DNA of 51,087 bases. Origin: Planctomycetota bacterium (lineage in GTDB: Bacteria > Planctomycetota > Planctomycetia > Planctomycetales > Planctomycetaceae). Made by a program: the position numbers and the translations under genes. Where the stretch lies: positions 1 through 51,087 of the forward strand of contig QWQG01000203.1 of assembly GCA_003670925.1 (NCBI GenBank), given 5' to 3'. Positions 8,955-17,800 of the stretch are shown here, in pieces. The first letter of the stretch is position 1; every line of letters starts with the position of its first letter. Under the pieces are notes generated by a model. It was not told the origin of the DNA, searched no databases, and worked only from the letters and a program-made list of their open reading frames with translations.

Positions 8955-10658
8955 TCACAGTGGCCGTGTCGGGATCATCGCAATTTCGAGGCATGCGGCT
9001 TCGATTTCACTGCGCACAAGTAATTTATTGCCGGTCAGGCAAAGCGTGTTCCAGCAAACGCCATCGATGGTCTTCAGCGTTCCAAGTTCCCGGTATTCAT
9101 CCGGTGTCGCTTCGAGGAGGAACAGTTCGCCAGATTCACTGTGAAGTAGAATGACGTTGCCAACCCCGAGGACTTGGCCATGACCAAAGCGACCACGGCG
9201 TTTCCACATTTGTGCACCGTCTGATAGGCGTGCACATTCCATGAATCCGTTCGAAAGTGAATACGCATAACCACCGTGAATGATCGGGCTTGTCAATTTT
9301 GTTTTCAGAACCTTCGAACTGCTCCAGACCGACGACGCGATCAATTGGCCACCCTGTTGTTCCAGATGAATCCGCTCTCCGCCGCCGTCCGGATATCCCT
9401 TGGATGTGAGTACGTCTGTTTCTGAAAGGACAGAAATCTGCGACGTGTTAGCACCACCGTCGGATTCACCAGGGCGGGCGTGGCTCCACAAGAGTTCGCC
9501 GGTTGCAGGATCGAATCCCTGCGCTTGCGATTCGCACGTCAACAGAATCTGACGCTGGCCGGAAAGTGTGACGAGGATCGGCGAACCGTAGGCAATCATG
9601 GCGTCGCCTCCCTTCCATTTCAGTTGCCCGGTTTCGAGATCAAAGGCGAGGAGCGTTGCGCGAGTTTCTCCTTCCGGTCCACCCCCGGCGACAACCAGCG
9701 TTTCATCCACCACTAAGGGAGCACCCGCGCGGGCCCATGCCAGACGCGTGTTTTCCTCGAACTGCGTCTTAAAACCATCGGAGCCTTCAACTTCGCTCAG
9801 CTTAATACCTAGGATTACATTCAAATCCTGCTGCCAAACGAGTGATCCGTCGGCGCCGTTCAAGCACACAAGATTCCCCACAGCACCAACGGCATATACC
9901 CGCCCATCATGAATTGTGGGTGTGGAACGCGGCCCGATCCGCCCTAGCCCCATCTTGTCTTGGTGGCATGCCGCGTGACGCGAGATCCACTTGAGTTCCC
10001 CCGTCTGGATTTCATAACATGTCACGCATTCCTGATCTCCCCGCTGTTCCATCGTGACCGCGTAACCGTTCCGAGCCGAGAACCCTGACCAGCCTGCACC
10101 GATCGGCTGTTTCCAGAGGATACGTGCGTTTTCCGCAACTCCGGCTGTCTCAATTTGTTGACCATTTGCCACCATGCCGTTTTGGGTGGACCCGAGAAAC
10201 CGGGGGAAATCTGTCAGCGATTCAACCGCCAGATCAGCGGTCGCGTGCAGCAACACATCGGTTGTCAGCACACTCCGACGCTGCACCCAAATCGGTTCGA
10301 ATCGAACGAGATTCACGTCACCACCGTGTACTGGACGAAAGATTTTTAGCAACGCATAGACGGCGAACACTAATACCAAGGCGCCAACAAGACGTTTCCA
10401 CCAACGCCAGCGGCTGCCCCATAAAATCCAGACCAGCCAGAGCACAATCAAACAACCAGCACAGAGAGCCGTCACCACCATGATGACGTCGAGCCCCAGA
10501 TGTAGAACGTCTTCGATTTCGCTGACAAACACCTGCGCGAGGACTGCGACAACGATCAGCAACACGGTCAAGATTGTCATTTTCACGGGGAATCCCGGAC
10601 GACGGACTGAGATTGTGACTTCTGCAGTCTGCGGAGGGGTACCAGATTCAGTAATCAT
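8955..10658 (-). CDS. PQQ-like beta-propeller repeat protein with N-terminal membrane segments
   Basis: A 567-residue protein. Three hydrophobic segments lie in the first 110 residues (about 28-50, 57-82 and 90-110), after a short cytoplasmic N-terminus. The rest is a beta-propeller with blades resembling PQQ-binding outer membrane assembly and quinoprotein repeats: YEIQTGELKW, LNGADGSLVWQQ, FDLETGQLKWKG, FDPATGELLWSH and ARLSDGAQMWKRRG. Such proteins are abundant in planctomycetes, and most do not bind PQQ. No catalytic residues of an alcohol dehydrogenase are seen, so an extracytoplasmic scaffold or binding role is likely. It starts 9 nt after the mqnE stop and is probably co-transcribed with it, which does not by itself imply a shared function. 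Confidence 0.85.
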   Translation of the reverse strand: MITESGTPPQTAEVTISVRRPGFPVKMTILTVLLIVVAVLAQVFVSEIEDVLHLGLDVIMVVTALCAGCLIVLWLVWILWGSRWRWWKRLVGALVLVFAVYALLKIFRPVHGGDVNLVRFEPIWVQRRSVLTTDVLLHATADLAVESLTDFPRFLGSTQNGMVANGQQIETAGVAENARILWKQPIGAGWSGFSARNGYAVTMEQRGDQECVTCYEIQTGELKWISRHAACHQDKMGLGRIGPRSTPTIHDGRVYAVGAVGNLVCLNGADGSLVWQQDLNVILGIKLSEVEGSDGFKTQFEENTRLAWARAGAPLVVDETLVVAGGGPEGETRATLLAFDLETGQLKWKGGDAMIAYGSPILVTLSGQRQILLTCESQAQGFDPATGELLWSHARPGESDGGANTSQISVLSETDVLTSKGYPDGGGERIHLEQQGGQLIASSVWSSSKVLKTKLTSPIIHGGYAYSLSNGFMECARLSDGAQMWKRRGRFGHGQVLGVGNVILLHSESGELFLLEATPDEYRELGTLKTIDGVCWNTLCLTGNKLLVRSEIEAACLEIAMIPTRPL

Positions 10659-10667
10659 AATCAGTTC

Positions 10668-11807
10668 TTAAACGCGTGTTGTTTTCAATGGTTCACCCAC
10701 AGTCCAGTCGCGACCAGTCCGGATGACTTTGCGGTACAAAGTATCACGTTCCACCGGGATACGCCCCGCTTCGTGAATCAATCGATGCAGCTGTTCCACC
10801 GTCATCCCTTCCGGAGTTTTCGCACCAGCATCGTGATAGATCAATTCATGCACAACCGTACCGTCAACGTCGTCAGCTCCGTAACTGAGCGCCAGCTGGG
10901 CTGTCTGCTGCCCCAGCATAATCCAGTAGGCTTTAATATGATCAAAATTGTCCAACATCAGCCGCGACAAAGCTACCATCCGTAAATCAAACACACCGTC
11001 GGCTTTCTTAAGCGTCGACAATTCGGTGTTCTCCGGATGAAACGCAAGGGGAATGAACGTCTGAAATCCCGACGTTTCGTCCTGCAAAGTCCGCAGACGA
11101 ATCAGGTGATCGATGCGATGTCGCGCCTGTTCGATATGGCCATAAAGCATCGTCGCATTCGACCGCAGTCCAAGCTGATGGGCAGTTCGATGTACATCGA
11201 ACCACACATCACTGTCTGCCTTGTGTTCACAAATCTGGCGGCGCACTTCCTCATCAAAGATCTCAGCCCCACCGCCCGGCATGCTGCCAAGGCCAGCGTG
11301 GATCATCTGCTCCAAGATCCATTGCAAGGGTTTTTTTGTGATGAAGCTAAACCAACTAATTTCAACGGGCGTCCACGCTTTAATATGAACTTCGGGACAC
11401 GTTTCATGGATGATCCGTACAACATCAAGATACCAGTCGAAACTTTTCTTATGATGTAGCCCACCCACAACGTGAATTTCTGTCGCCCCCGCCGCGCGGC
11501 CTTCGAGAACTCTCTCGCGAAGCATGTCGTCGGTAAATGTGTAGGCCTTTTCATCCTTCAAGTCGGCTCGAAATGCACAGAACCTGCAGCGGTACACACA
11601 GACATTCGTGGGGTTCAAATGGATGTTTGTATTGTAAAACGCAAAGTTGCCGTTCTTACGCTCACGGACAAAATTTGCAAGTTGGCCGAGCAGATGCAGG
11701 TCCGCTCGTTCATCCAGAAGGACGCCGTCCTCAAAACTTAAACGCTCCCCCGCCAGTACTTTATCTGCAACAGCACGGAGCCCAGAATCATGGATAGAAA
11801 GAGACAT
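10668..11807 (-). CDS. mqnE: Aminodeoxyfutalosine synthase (radical SAM), menaquinone synthesis
   Basis: MqnE is a radical SAM enzyme that joins a chorismate-derived enolpyruvyl benzoate to SAM, giving aminofutalosine in the futalosine route to menaquinone. The 379-residue protein has the [4Fe-4S]-cluster motif CVYRCRFC (Cys-x3-Cys-x2-Cys, about residues 71-78). The family segments TEIHVVGGLHHKKSFDWYL, IKAWTPVEISWF, GLGSMPGGGAEIFDEEVR and SYGADDVDGTVVHE are also present. The start at 11807 (MSLSIHDSGL) is preferred over an upstream in-frame start because family proteins begin close to this point. It lies 26 nt after mqnP. MqnC, A, B and D are not in the window. Confidence 0.95.
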   Translation of the reverse strand: MSLSIHDSGLRAVADKVLAGERLSFEDGVLLDERADLHLLGQLANFVRERKNGNFAFYNTNIHLNPTNVCVYRCRFCAFRADLKDEKAYTFTDDMLRERVLEGRAAGATEIHVVGGLHHKKSFDWYLDVVRIIHETCPEVHIKAWTPVEISWFSFITKKPLQWILEQMIHAGLGSMPGGGAEIFDEEVRRQICEHKADSDVWFDVHRTAHQLGLRSNATMLYGHIEQARHRIDHLIRLRTLQDETSGFQTFIPLAFHPENTELSTLKKADGVFDLRMVALSRLMLDNFDHIKAYWIMLGQQTAQLALSYGADDVDGTVVHELIYHDAGAKTPEGMTVEQLHRLIHEAGRIPVERDTLYRKVIRTGRDWTVGEPLKTTRV

Positions 11808-11833
11808 GGTTGTGACTTTGCCTTGAACGAAAT

Positions 11834-12703
11834 TCAAAACACCCAGACATCCAAGCACCCAAGGATCAGGATGCCAAAACTAATGATGGCGTTAACATTA
11901 AAGAAAGCGACGTTGATCCGATTGAGATCATCGGGCCGGACAATCCAATGCTCGTACATCAGCAAGCCGGCGATCGCAATCACTCCAATCAGGAATACCA
12001 GTCCCAGTCCTGCCATTTTCCACAGCACCAGCAGCATCAAAATCGTGATGAGATGACTACCCGATGCAATGCGTAAAGCTGAGCGAACTCCGAACCGGGC
12101 GGGAATGCTTTTTAAACGCCGCTTCTTGTCGAATTCTGCATCCTGACAGGCATAGATAATATCGAAGCCTCCCACCCAGAAAAAAATCACACCTCCCAGC
12201 AATGCGGGTACTAATGCAAACTCGTTCCGCACGGCAATCCACGCGGCATTTGGCGACAGCATCAGAGCCGCTGAGAGCCAGTAATGACATAAGCTAGTCC
12301 AGCGTTTTGCCAGTGAATATCCGAGCAGAAAGCAAAGCACGGGAACGGCAAGCAGCAACGGGAGTTGCTTGGGAAAAAAGAGGGTCGTGGCAGCCACAAA
12401 AGCCAGACTCATCAGGATCGTAAACACAACCACTGATCCCACCGAAAGCAACCCTGCCGGCAGATGACGTTTCGCAGTGCGCGGATTTTCAGCATCAATC
12501 TCACGATCGACCAAGCGATTGAATGCCATCGCGGCAGATCGGGCTGTCACCATGCAGACCAAAATCCCTAGCACATCCCGCCAACGGAATTCACTGCCCG
12601 GCATGGACCAAGCAATCACAGCGGACAGCATCGCAAATGGTAATGCGAAAACCGTGTGGCTGAAACGGATGAGTTCCAGAAAATGGCGGAGTTGCTGAAA
12701 CAT
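11834..12703 (-). CDS. mqnP: UbiA-type prenyltransferase, probably menaquinone biosynthesis MqnP
   Basis: An integral membrane aromatic prenyltransferase that would attach the polyprenyl tail to the naphthoate intermediate of the futalosine route. The first Asp-rich motif is NRLVDREIDAENPRT (about residues 62-76), matching the UbiA NxxxDxxxD pattern. The second is DIIYACQDAEFDKKRRLKS (about residues 181-199). Some eight or nine hydrophobic segments run through the 289 residues. The N-terminus FLELIRFSHTVFALPFA is typical. The assignment to MqnP rather than UbiA rests on the neighbouring mqnE, 26 nt downstream. It is 124 nt after the ThiF-like gene. Confidence 0.88.
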   Translation of the reverse strand: MFQQLRHFLELIRFSHTVFALPFAMLSAVIAWSMPGSEFRWRDVLGILVCMVTARSAAMAFNRLVDREIDAENPRTAKRHLPAGLLSVGSVVVFTILMSLAFVAATTLFFPKQLPLLLAVPVLCFLLGYSLAKRWTSLCHYWLSAALMLSPNAAWIAVRNEFALVPALLGGVIFFWVGGFDIIYACQDAEFDKKRRLKSIPARFGVRSALRIASGSHLITILMLLVLWKMAGLGLVFLIGVIAIAGLLMYEHWIVRPDDLNRINVAFFNVNAIISFGILILGCLDVWVF

Positions 12704-12827
12704 GAACTGCGATACGCATCTAAAACGAAATCAAACAATAAAAATTACGCAACCGGAATCCCTGCCGCTGCCCAGTGATGCCCACAAGTCGCCTAAAGTC
12801 TCCATCACACACTGGTTCAACCGGATC

Positions 12828-13874
12828 TCACGTCCCCATATAACGCGAATAAAGAATTCGGGCCAATGCTGGGTCGTCTGTCCCACGAATGATAGCTCGA
12901 CCATCTGGGAAAATGGTAATTTCAAGGGAGTGTTCGCCGTACGATTCCGAAACTATCACACGCACGAGAAACGGATTCAAGACGACCTCGCCGACTGCGA
13001 GCAAACGATTCGCGATGTCAGGCAGCGACAGTGTCAACTTCTCAGGTGGCGTCACCTGCACGGCGTTTCGGCCGCACAGAATTGTTGAAGACGATTTTTG
13101 ACTTCCGTGGAGCCACAGGCGTTCGCCCTGAAAACATGCAGGGCACTGTGACGTCGCTCGCAGTTTGCTGACATCGACTTGCCGAAAGGAATCCGACCAA
13201 ACGTCGATAATCGTGAGCTTTCGAGCCACCTCGTGCGCGTGACCAGTGAGAATTTTCAGGGCTAAGGCTGCTTGGAATGAGGCCACAACATTCACGGCAG
13301 GGCCAAGCACCCCGGCGGTGTCGCATGTTTCCGTTGATCCGAGTGGCGGTGGAGTTGGCATCAGACAGCGCAGACATGCAGAGTCGTGCGGAAAGACGGG
13401 CATTACCTGACCAACGCTTCCCGTGCACCCGGTAAAGATCCACGGAATCCCAGCGTGCAGAGAAACATCATTGATCAGATACCGGATTTCGAAGTTGTCT
13501 GTACCGTCCAGAATTAAAGACACGCCCTCGGTGAATTGGCAAATATTCGACCAGTCCACATCGGCCACGATGGGTTCAATAGCGATCTCCGAATTAACAC
13601 AGCGGAGACGGCGTTCGGCAGCAATCACCTTCGGCAGATGCTCCGCGACATCCTGCTCGTCAAACAGAATCTGCCGCTGCAGATTACTGAGTTCCACAAA
13701 GTCGCGATCGACAATCCGGATCCGCCCCACGCCAGCACGAACTAGCGTATCAGCCACGACGCAACCCAAGGCACCACACCCGACAAGCAACACATGACTG
13801 CCCGCTAGGCGTTGCTGCCCGTCCAAGCCAACGCCGGCGAACAGCATCTGTTTTTGATAGCGCGAAGGTGACAT
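12828..13874 (-). CDS. ThiF/MoeB/HesA family sulfur-carrier adenylyltransferase
   Basis: An E1-like enzyme that adenylates the C-terminus of a ubiquitin-like sulfur carrier (ThiS, MoaD or similar). The 348-residue protein starts SRYQKQMLFAGVG, then has the nucleotide-binding LLVGCGALGCVVADTL (about residues 29-44). DRDFVELSNLQRQILF supplies the conserved Arg, and DGTDNFEIRYLIND follows. Two zinc cysteine pairs are visible (CLRC near residue 167 and CPAC near 245). A Cys in ETCDTAGVLGP matches the catalytic cysteine position. A C-terminal extension of about 90 residues replaces the rhodanese domain found in some MoeB-like proteins. It follows purK by 34 nt. The carrier-protein partner is not in the window, so ThiF and MoeB cannot be separated. 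Confidence 0.88.
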   Translation of the reverse strand: MSPSRYQKQMLFAGVGLDGQQRLAGSHVLLVGCGALGCVVADTLVRAGVGRIRIVDRDFVELSNLQRQILFDEQDVAEHLPKVIAAERRLRCVNSEIAIEPIVADVDWSNICQFTEGVSLILDGTDNFEIRYLINDVSLHAGIPWIFTGCTGSVGQVMPVFPHDSACLRCLMPTPPPLGSTETCDTAGVLGPAVNVVASFQAALALKILTGHAHEVARKLTIIDVWSDSFRQVDVSKLRATSQCPACFQGERLWLHGSQKSSSTILCGRNAVQVTPPEKLTLSLPDIANRLLAVGEVVLNPFLVRVIVSESYGEHSLEITIFPDGRAIIRGTDDPALARILYSRYMGT

Positions 13875-13908
13875 GTTTTACGCAATCCGACGGACACGAA
13901 TGCCCAAC

Positions 13909-15066
13909 CTACGTTGTACCCATCAGCCCTGCACGGACTTGTCGCCCAAGTCTTTCCGCGGCAACGACATCGTGCCCGATCACCGTGAGATGTCCCATTT
14001 TCCGACCAAGGCGTATTTCAGATTTCCCGTACAGATGCACATGGATTTCCGGATGGGCAAACACAGTCTGCCACGCTGACGGTGACTGATGTTGCAGATG
14101 ATCGCCTAGCAGATTCAACATGACCGCCGGCGTCTGCAGAGACACATCTCCGGTACCCAACCCACAAACAGCACGCAGCTGCTGTTCGAACTGACTGCTG
14201 CGGCAGGCATTGATCGTTAAGTGGCCGCTATTATGGGGACGTGGAGCGATTTCGTTGACCAGCAATTCATTGTCGTGGGTGGCAAAGAACTCTACACACA
14301 TGACCCCAATCACGTCGAAGTATTCCAAAATTGTCCGTGCGATCTGCTGAGCCTCAAGCGTCTGATGCTCAGAAATCAAAGCTGAAGGACTGATTGAAAC
14401 GTCCAGAATATGGTTTTCATGGTGATTCATCACAGGCGCAAAGAAGCTACAGGTTCCGTCCGCAAACCGCGACGCAACAATCGAAAGCTCATGCGCAAAA
14501 GGCACCACCTTTTCGAGAATAGCCTCCGATACATTTAAAGATTGCCAGATTGCGCCGCAGTCACTTTCACTCCCAACACGCGTCTGCCCCTTGCCGTCAT
14601 ATCCAAGCGTGACCGTCTTCAGAATCGCGTCACCGCCAAAGTCGAGGATTCCCTTTCGGAGTTCAGACTCAGACGTGATCTTCAGAAAATCGGCCGTCGG
14701 AATCCCCATTCTCCGGAGCGACGTTTTCTCTAAGAGACGATGCTGAGACGCACGCAGAAGTTCCGGGCCGGGAAACACGGGAACATGCTGCAACAGTGTC
14801 TCTACCGTCGCAACCGGAATGTTCTCCTGTTCGTATGTCACCACATCGACGTGCTGAGCAAATTGTCGCAACGCGTCTTGATCCGCAAACGACGAGAACC
14901 ACGATCGATCACTCACCTGCCCCGCAGGTGATTCTTCCGGATCACCGTAAATTTGAACGCGGAACCCGCACTGCCTTGCGGCAATCGCAAACATGCGTCC
15001 CAACTGGCCACCACCCAGCATTCCGATTGTGGAACCGGGACGGACAACATGTTTCATTGACGACAT
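13909..15066 (-). CDS. purK: N5-carboxyaminoimidazole ribonucleotide synthase (ATP-grasp)
   Basis: PurK uses ATP and bicarbonate to carboxylate AIR, the product of PurM. The 385-residue protein has the N-terminal TIGMLGGGQLGRMFA segment, an ATP-grasp core with AILKTVTLGYDGKGQ (about residues 140-154), and the late ATP-grasp motif VNEIAPRPHNSGH (about residues 255-267) that supplies metal and phosphate contacts. The ATG at 15066 is chosen because GGAGAG lies 8 nt upstream; an ATG at 15057 is also possible, and a GTG at 15120 would add an unrelated N-terminus. The partner purE is not in the window. It is followed closely by the ThiF-like gene. Confidence 0.95.
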   Translation of the reverse strand: MSSMKHVVRPGSTIGMLGGGQLGRMFAIAARQCGFRVQIYGDPEESPAGQVSDRSWFSSFADQDALRQFAQHVDVVTYEQENIPVATVETLLQHVPVFPGPELLRASQHRLLEKTSLRRMGIPTADFLKITSESELRKGILDFGGDAILKTVTLGYDGKGQTRVGSESDCGAIWQSLNVSEAILEKVVPFAHELSIVASRFADGTCSFFAPVMNHHENHILDVSISPSALISEHQTLEAQQIARTILEYFDVIGVMCVEFFATHDNELLVNEIAPRPHNSGHLTINACRSSQFEQQLRAVCGLGTGDVSLQTPAVMLNLLGDHLQHQSPSAWQTVFAHPEIHVHLYGKSEIRLGRKMGHLTVIGHDVVAAERLGRQVRAGLMGTT

Positions 15067-15120
15067 GAACCGAAACTCTCCGTCCGGACGATACACCCGA
15101 ATTGACGATTCGCTCCCCAC

Positions 15121-15169
15121 GCGGACATCGCAGGAGTGGTTCCAGATTCACAAGAATCTGGAGGTCCGC
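15121..15169 (-). other. Two-part hairpin between rho and purK
   Basis: A perfect 9-bp stem (TCCAGATTC / GAATCTGGA, 4-nt loop) is enclosed by an outer GCGGAC/GTCCGC pair. It lies about 55 nt before the purK start, in the leftward transcript. No T-tract follows, so it is more likely an mRNA processing or regulatory structure than an intrinsic terminator. Confidence 0.55.
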
Positions 15170-15337
15170 CTCATTCTAAACCCAATCTTCATCAAGTTGG
15201 CAGCCACCAAACGTCTCAAGCCAACTCGCTTGGGACCTAGCATCACGCCTCCATTGCCACCAGTGAGACCGAGAATGAGCAAACAAAGCCTGCCATGAAT
15301 CTGAAATGAAACTCAGAGACACACGTCGCCACCGATC

Positions 15338-17800
15338 TTATAACACCGCTCGAATCCGCTTTAGAAACTCCGCGTTTGTCGGGAACTTGTCCATCGTCTT
15401 AGTGAGTTGTTCCATGGCTTCCACCGGATTCATACTGATCAGACTCCGCCGCAGCATGGTAATTCCTTCCAACAGATCCGGTTCCAAAATCTTTTCTTCA
15501 CGTCGAGTCCCAGATTTCGAAATGTCAATCGAAGGCCAGATGCGACGATCGGCAAGATCACGGCTGAGCACCATTTCCATATTGCCCGTACCTTTGAACT
15601 CTTGAAAAATTGCTTCATCCATGCGGCTTCCCGTATCGATCAATGCCGTTCCACAGACCGTCAGTGATCCTCCTTCGTCGAAGCGTCGTGCCTGACCAAA
15701 TAGTTTTTTGGGGATATCCAAGGCACGAATATCTAGCCCGCCCGTCGCCGTGCGACCGGTGTTGCTCCATTTATTGAACGCGCGTGCCATCCGCGTGATG
15801 CTGTCAAGCAAAATAAAGACGTCTTTGCCTTCTTCCGCAAGGCGTTTGGCTCGCTCAATAATCAATTGGCTAATCCGCACATGACTCTCGACGTCACTGT
15901 CCAGCGATGATGAAATTACTTCACCCTGAACCATCCGCCGCATCTCAGTCACTTCTTCAGGACGTTCATCGATCAGTAACACCATCAGATAAATTTCGGG
16001 ATGATTTTGGCTGACCGAATTGGCAATGTCCTGCAGTAACATCGTCTTGCCCGTCCGCGGCGGCGCAACAAGCAGCGCACGCTGTCCTTTACCGATCGGA
16101 CACAACAAGTCCATCACACGCATCGTTAATGGCTTTGGTCCTACTTCGAGACGAATCTGCTCGAAAGGATTTATCGCCGTCAACGTATCAAACACTTTGA
16201 TGTCGGCGTAGTCTTCTAGTGTGTACCCGTCGATAAGCTCCACATCCCGCAGACGCGGCCCTTGATTCCGCGTTCCATTCCCAACGTCACCGCGAATCAG
16301 AACCCCCTCGCGGAGCTTGTATTTTTCCACGAGTGAACTGGAAACAAACGGATTGGAATCTTCAGCTGCATAATTTTTCTTCGGATCGCGCAAAAATCCG
16401 TAGCCGCGGTTGTGCAGTTCGAGAACACCTTCGAATGTGCCTTCAACGATTTCAACCGAAGGCTGAATCTGTCGACTATTGCGACGCGGCAGTCCTCGAT
16501 CCCGGCCACCACGTCCGCCACTGTCTCGACTGTCTCGGCTGTCTCGGCTGTCTCGGCTGTCTCGACCTGAAGCGCCACCACGTGGCTGAACACCTTCATT
16601 TCGCCGCCCACGATTCGAGCCCCCAGCATTCGGTCCGCCACCGCTTGGCCGACGCCCTCGAACGCTATCTTGACGACTGGGCTCATTCCGATTGGCACCC
16701 TGTGAACGCCCTGAATCTCCGCGACCACGGTCACTCCGACCTGAGTCACTCCGACCTGAATCACTCCGACCTGAGTCACTCCGACCACGATCTCCGCGGC
16801 CAGAATCACGACCACGACCATCATTTCTTGGTTCATGGCGATTGCCATCACTAACGCGATTATCTTCACGACCACGATTATTTTCGCTGCTGGGGATATC
16901 GTCAACGCCGCGACGTCCATCGGCACTGCGACTAACGTCTGCTCTACGATTGTCCCCAGCATCGATATTATAGTCACCACTACGACTGGTCTCAGAGAGC
17001 CGATTGCTCTCTACACCACCATTGTCATTTTCACCGCGATCATCCTCAAGACCACGATTACTCTCGATACTCTGATTGTCGTCGCCACTGCGGTTGCTGT
17101 CACTGGCCTCTGAAGCACCTGCTCCGTCCGGGCGGCGGCGACGGCGACGGCGGCGTTTTGGCCTTCGATCACCGCCATCAAAGTCTCCACTAGGTTCACC
17201 CTGACGTGGACTGTCACTGGAATCGCCCTCGAAACCCCTATCGTCAGATCGACTGCCGGGATCGAAATCATCTCGAGCGTCTCGAGTGTCAGGTTCATTT
17301 GAAGCATAGCGTGAACGATTGCGGGGCGGGGGTGAATCTTTGTCGTCGTCGCCAAAATCTAATTCGTCGGTACTAAAATATCGCATCCCCGTCTGCGGCT
17401 CGACGTCAGCAATCTGACGCTCCAAACGACTCGACGTCCGTTCGCCTCGTGGGAGGCGGTCGATAGGTTTAGTGGCATCCGGAGTTTCAGACACTGTCGG
17501 AACGACTTGCTCGACAGGTTCTCGGCGAGGTTTTCGTTCGCGTCGAGGTGGTTCTTCAGAGACGGCTGGGGTGCTCCCAGCATCACTGGCACTTCGGGAA
17601 CGTCTTGCCGGTTTCGTCTCACGGACGATTTTCTCTTCTGAAACGCCAGACCCAAAATCGTCATCACTAACCGGGGCGGGCATTTCAGCACCTTCATCGG
17701 CAGCCTTGCGGCGGGATCGTGTGGCTGGGCTGCTTGTCGTACTACGACGACGCGGGGCCCGCTGGCTGGTTCCTTCAGAATCGGAACTGCTTGTCGGCAT
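15338..17800 (-). CDS. rho: Transcription termination factor Rho with a long disordered N-terminal extension
   Basis: Rho is a hexameric RNA-dependent ATPase that ends transcription. The 820-residue product is about twice the length of E. coli Rho (419). The C-terminal half is canonical: an RNA-binding domain with RGYGFLRDPKKNY (about residue 462), Walker A LLVAPPRTGKT (Lys585), Walker B VFILLDSITRMARA, and a Q-loop/R-loop region with KLFGQARRFDEGGSLT. The first 440 residues are low complexity, rich in Arg, Asp, Ser, Gly and Asn, with tandem DSR and RSDSG repeats and a run of Arg (KRRRRRRRR) near residue 230. The ATG at 17800 opens a continuous frame. Long Arg-rich insertions occur in Rho of several phyla and are thought to aid RNA binding or condensation. 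A strong hairpin lies in the leader (17908-17943). Confidence 0.96.
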   Translation of the reverse strand: MPTSSSDSEGTSQRAPRRRSTTSSPATRSRRKAADEGAEMPAPVSDDDFGSGVSEEKIVRETKPARRSRSASDAGSTPAVSEEPPRRERKPRREPVEQVVPTVSETPDATKPIDRLPRGERTSSRLERQIADVEPQTGMRYFSTDELDFGDDDKDSPPPRNRSRYASNEPDTRDARDDFDPGSRSDDRGFEGDSSDSPRQGEPSGDFDGGDRRPKRRRRRRRRPDGAGASEASDSNRSGDDNQSIESNRGLEDDRGENDNGGVESNRLSETSRSGDYNIDAGDNRRADVSRSADGRRGVDDIPSSENNRGREDNRVSDGNRHEPRNDGRGRDSGRGDRGRSDSGRSDSGRSDSGRSDRGRGDSGRSQGANRNEPSRQDSVRGRRPSGGGPNAGGSNRGRRNEGVQPRGGASGRDSRDSRDSRDSRDSGGRGGRDRGLPRRNSRQIQPSVEIVEGTFEGVLELHNRGYGFLRDPKKNYAAEDSNPFVSSSLVEKYKLREGVLIRGDVGNGTRNQGPRLRDVELIDGYTLEDYADIKVFDTLTAINPFEQIRLEVGPKPLTMRVMDLLCPIGKGQRALLVAPPRTGKTMLLQDIANSVSQNHPEIYLMVLLIDERPEEVTEMRRMVQGEVISSSLDSDVESHVRISQLIIERAKRLAEEGKDVFILLDSITRMARAFNKWSNTGRTATGGLDIRALDIPKKLFGQARRFDEGGSLTVCGTALIDTGSRMDEAIFQEFKGTGNMEMVLSRDLADRRIWPSIDISKSGTRREEKILEPDLLEGITMLRRSLISMNPVEAMEQLTKTMDKFPTNAEFLKRIRAVL
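16521..16565 (-). repeat. Five 9-bp tandem units in rho encoding Arg-Asp-Ser
   Basis: Five near-identical copies of CTGTCTCGG/A (plus-strand sequence), in frame with rho and encoding consecutive Arg-Asp-Ser triplets. The unit length is a multiple of three, so copy-number changes keep the frame. Confidence 0.9.
16731..16785 (-). repeat. 15-bp tandem units in rho encoding Arg-Ser-Asp-Ser-Gly
   Basis: About 3.7 copies of the 15-bp unit TCACTCCGACCTGAG (plus strand), in frame with rho and encoding RSDSG pentapeptides. One copy differs by one base. Confidence 0.9.

Noticed and set aside
16297-17355. Long reading frames in other frames and on the opposite strand of rho
   Set aside because: They are by-products of the low-complexity, repeat-rich rho coding sequence; their translations are repetitive and match no family.
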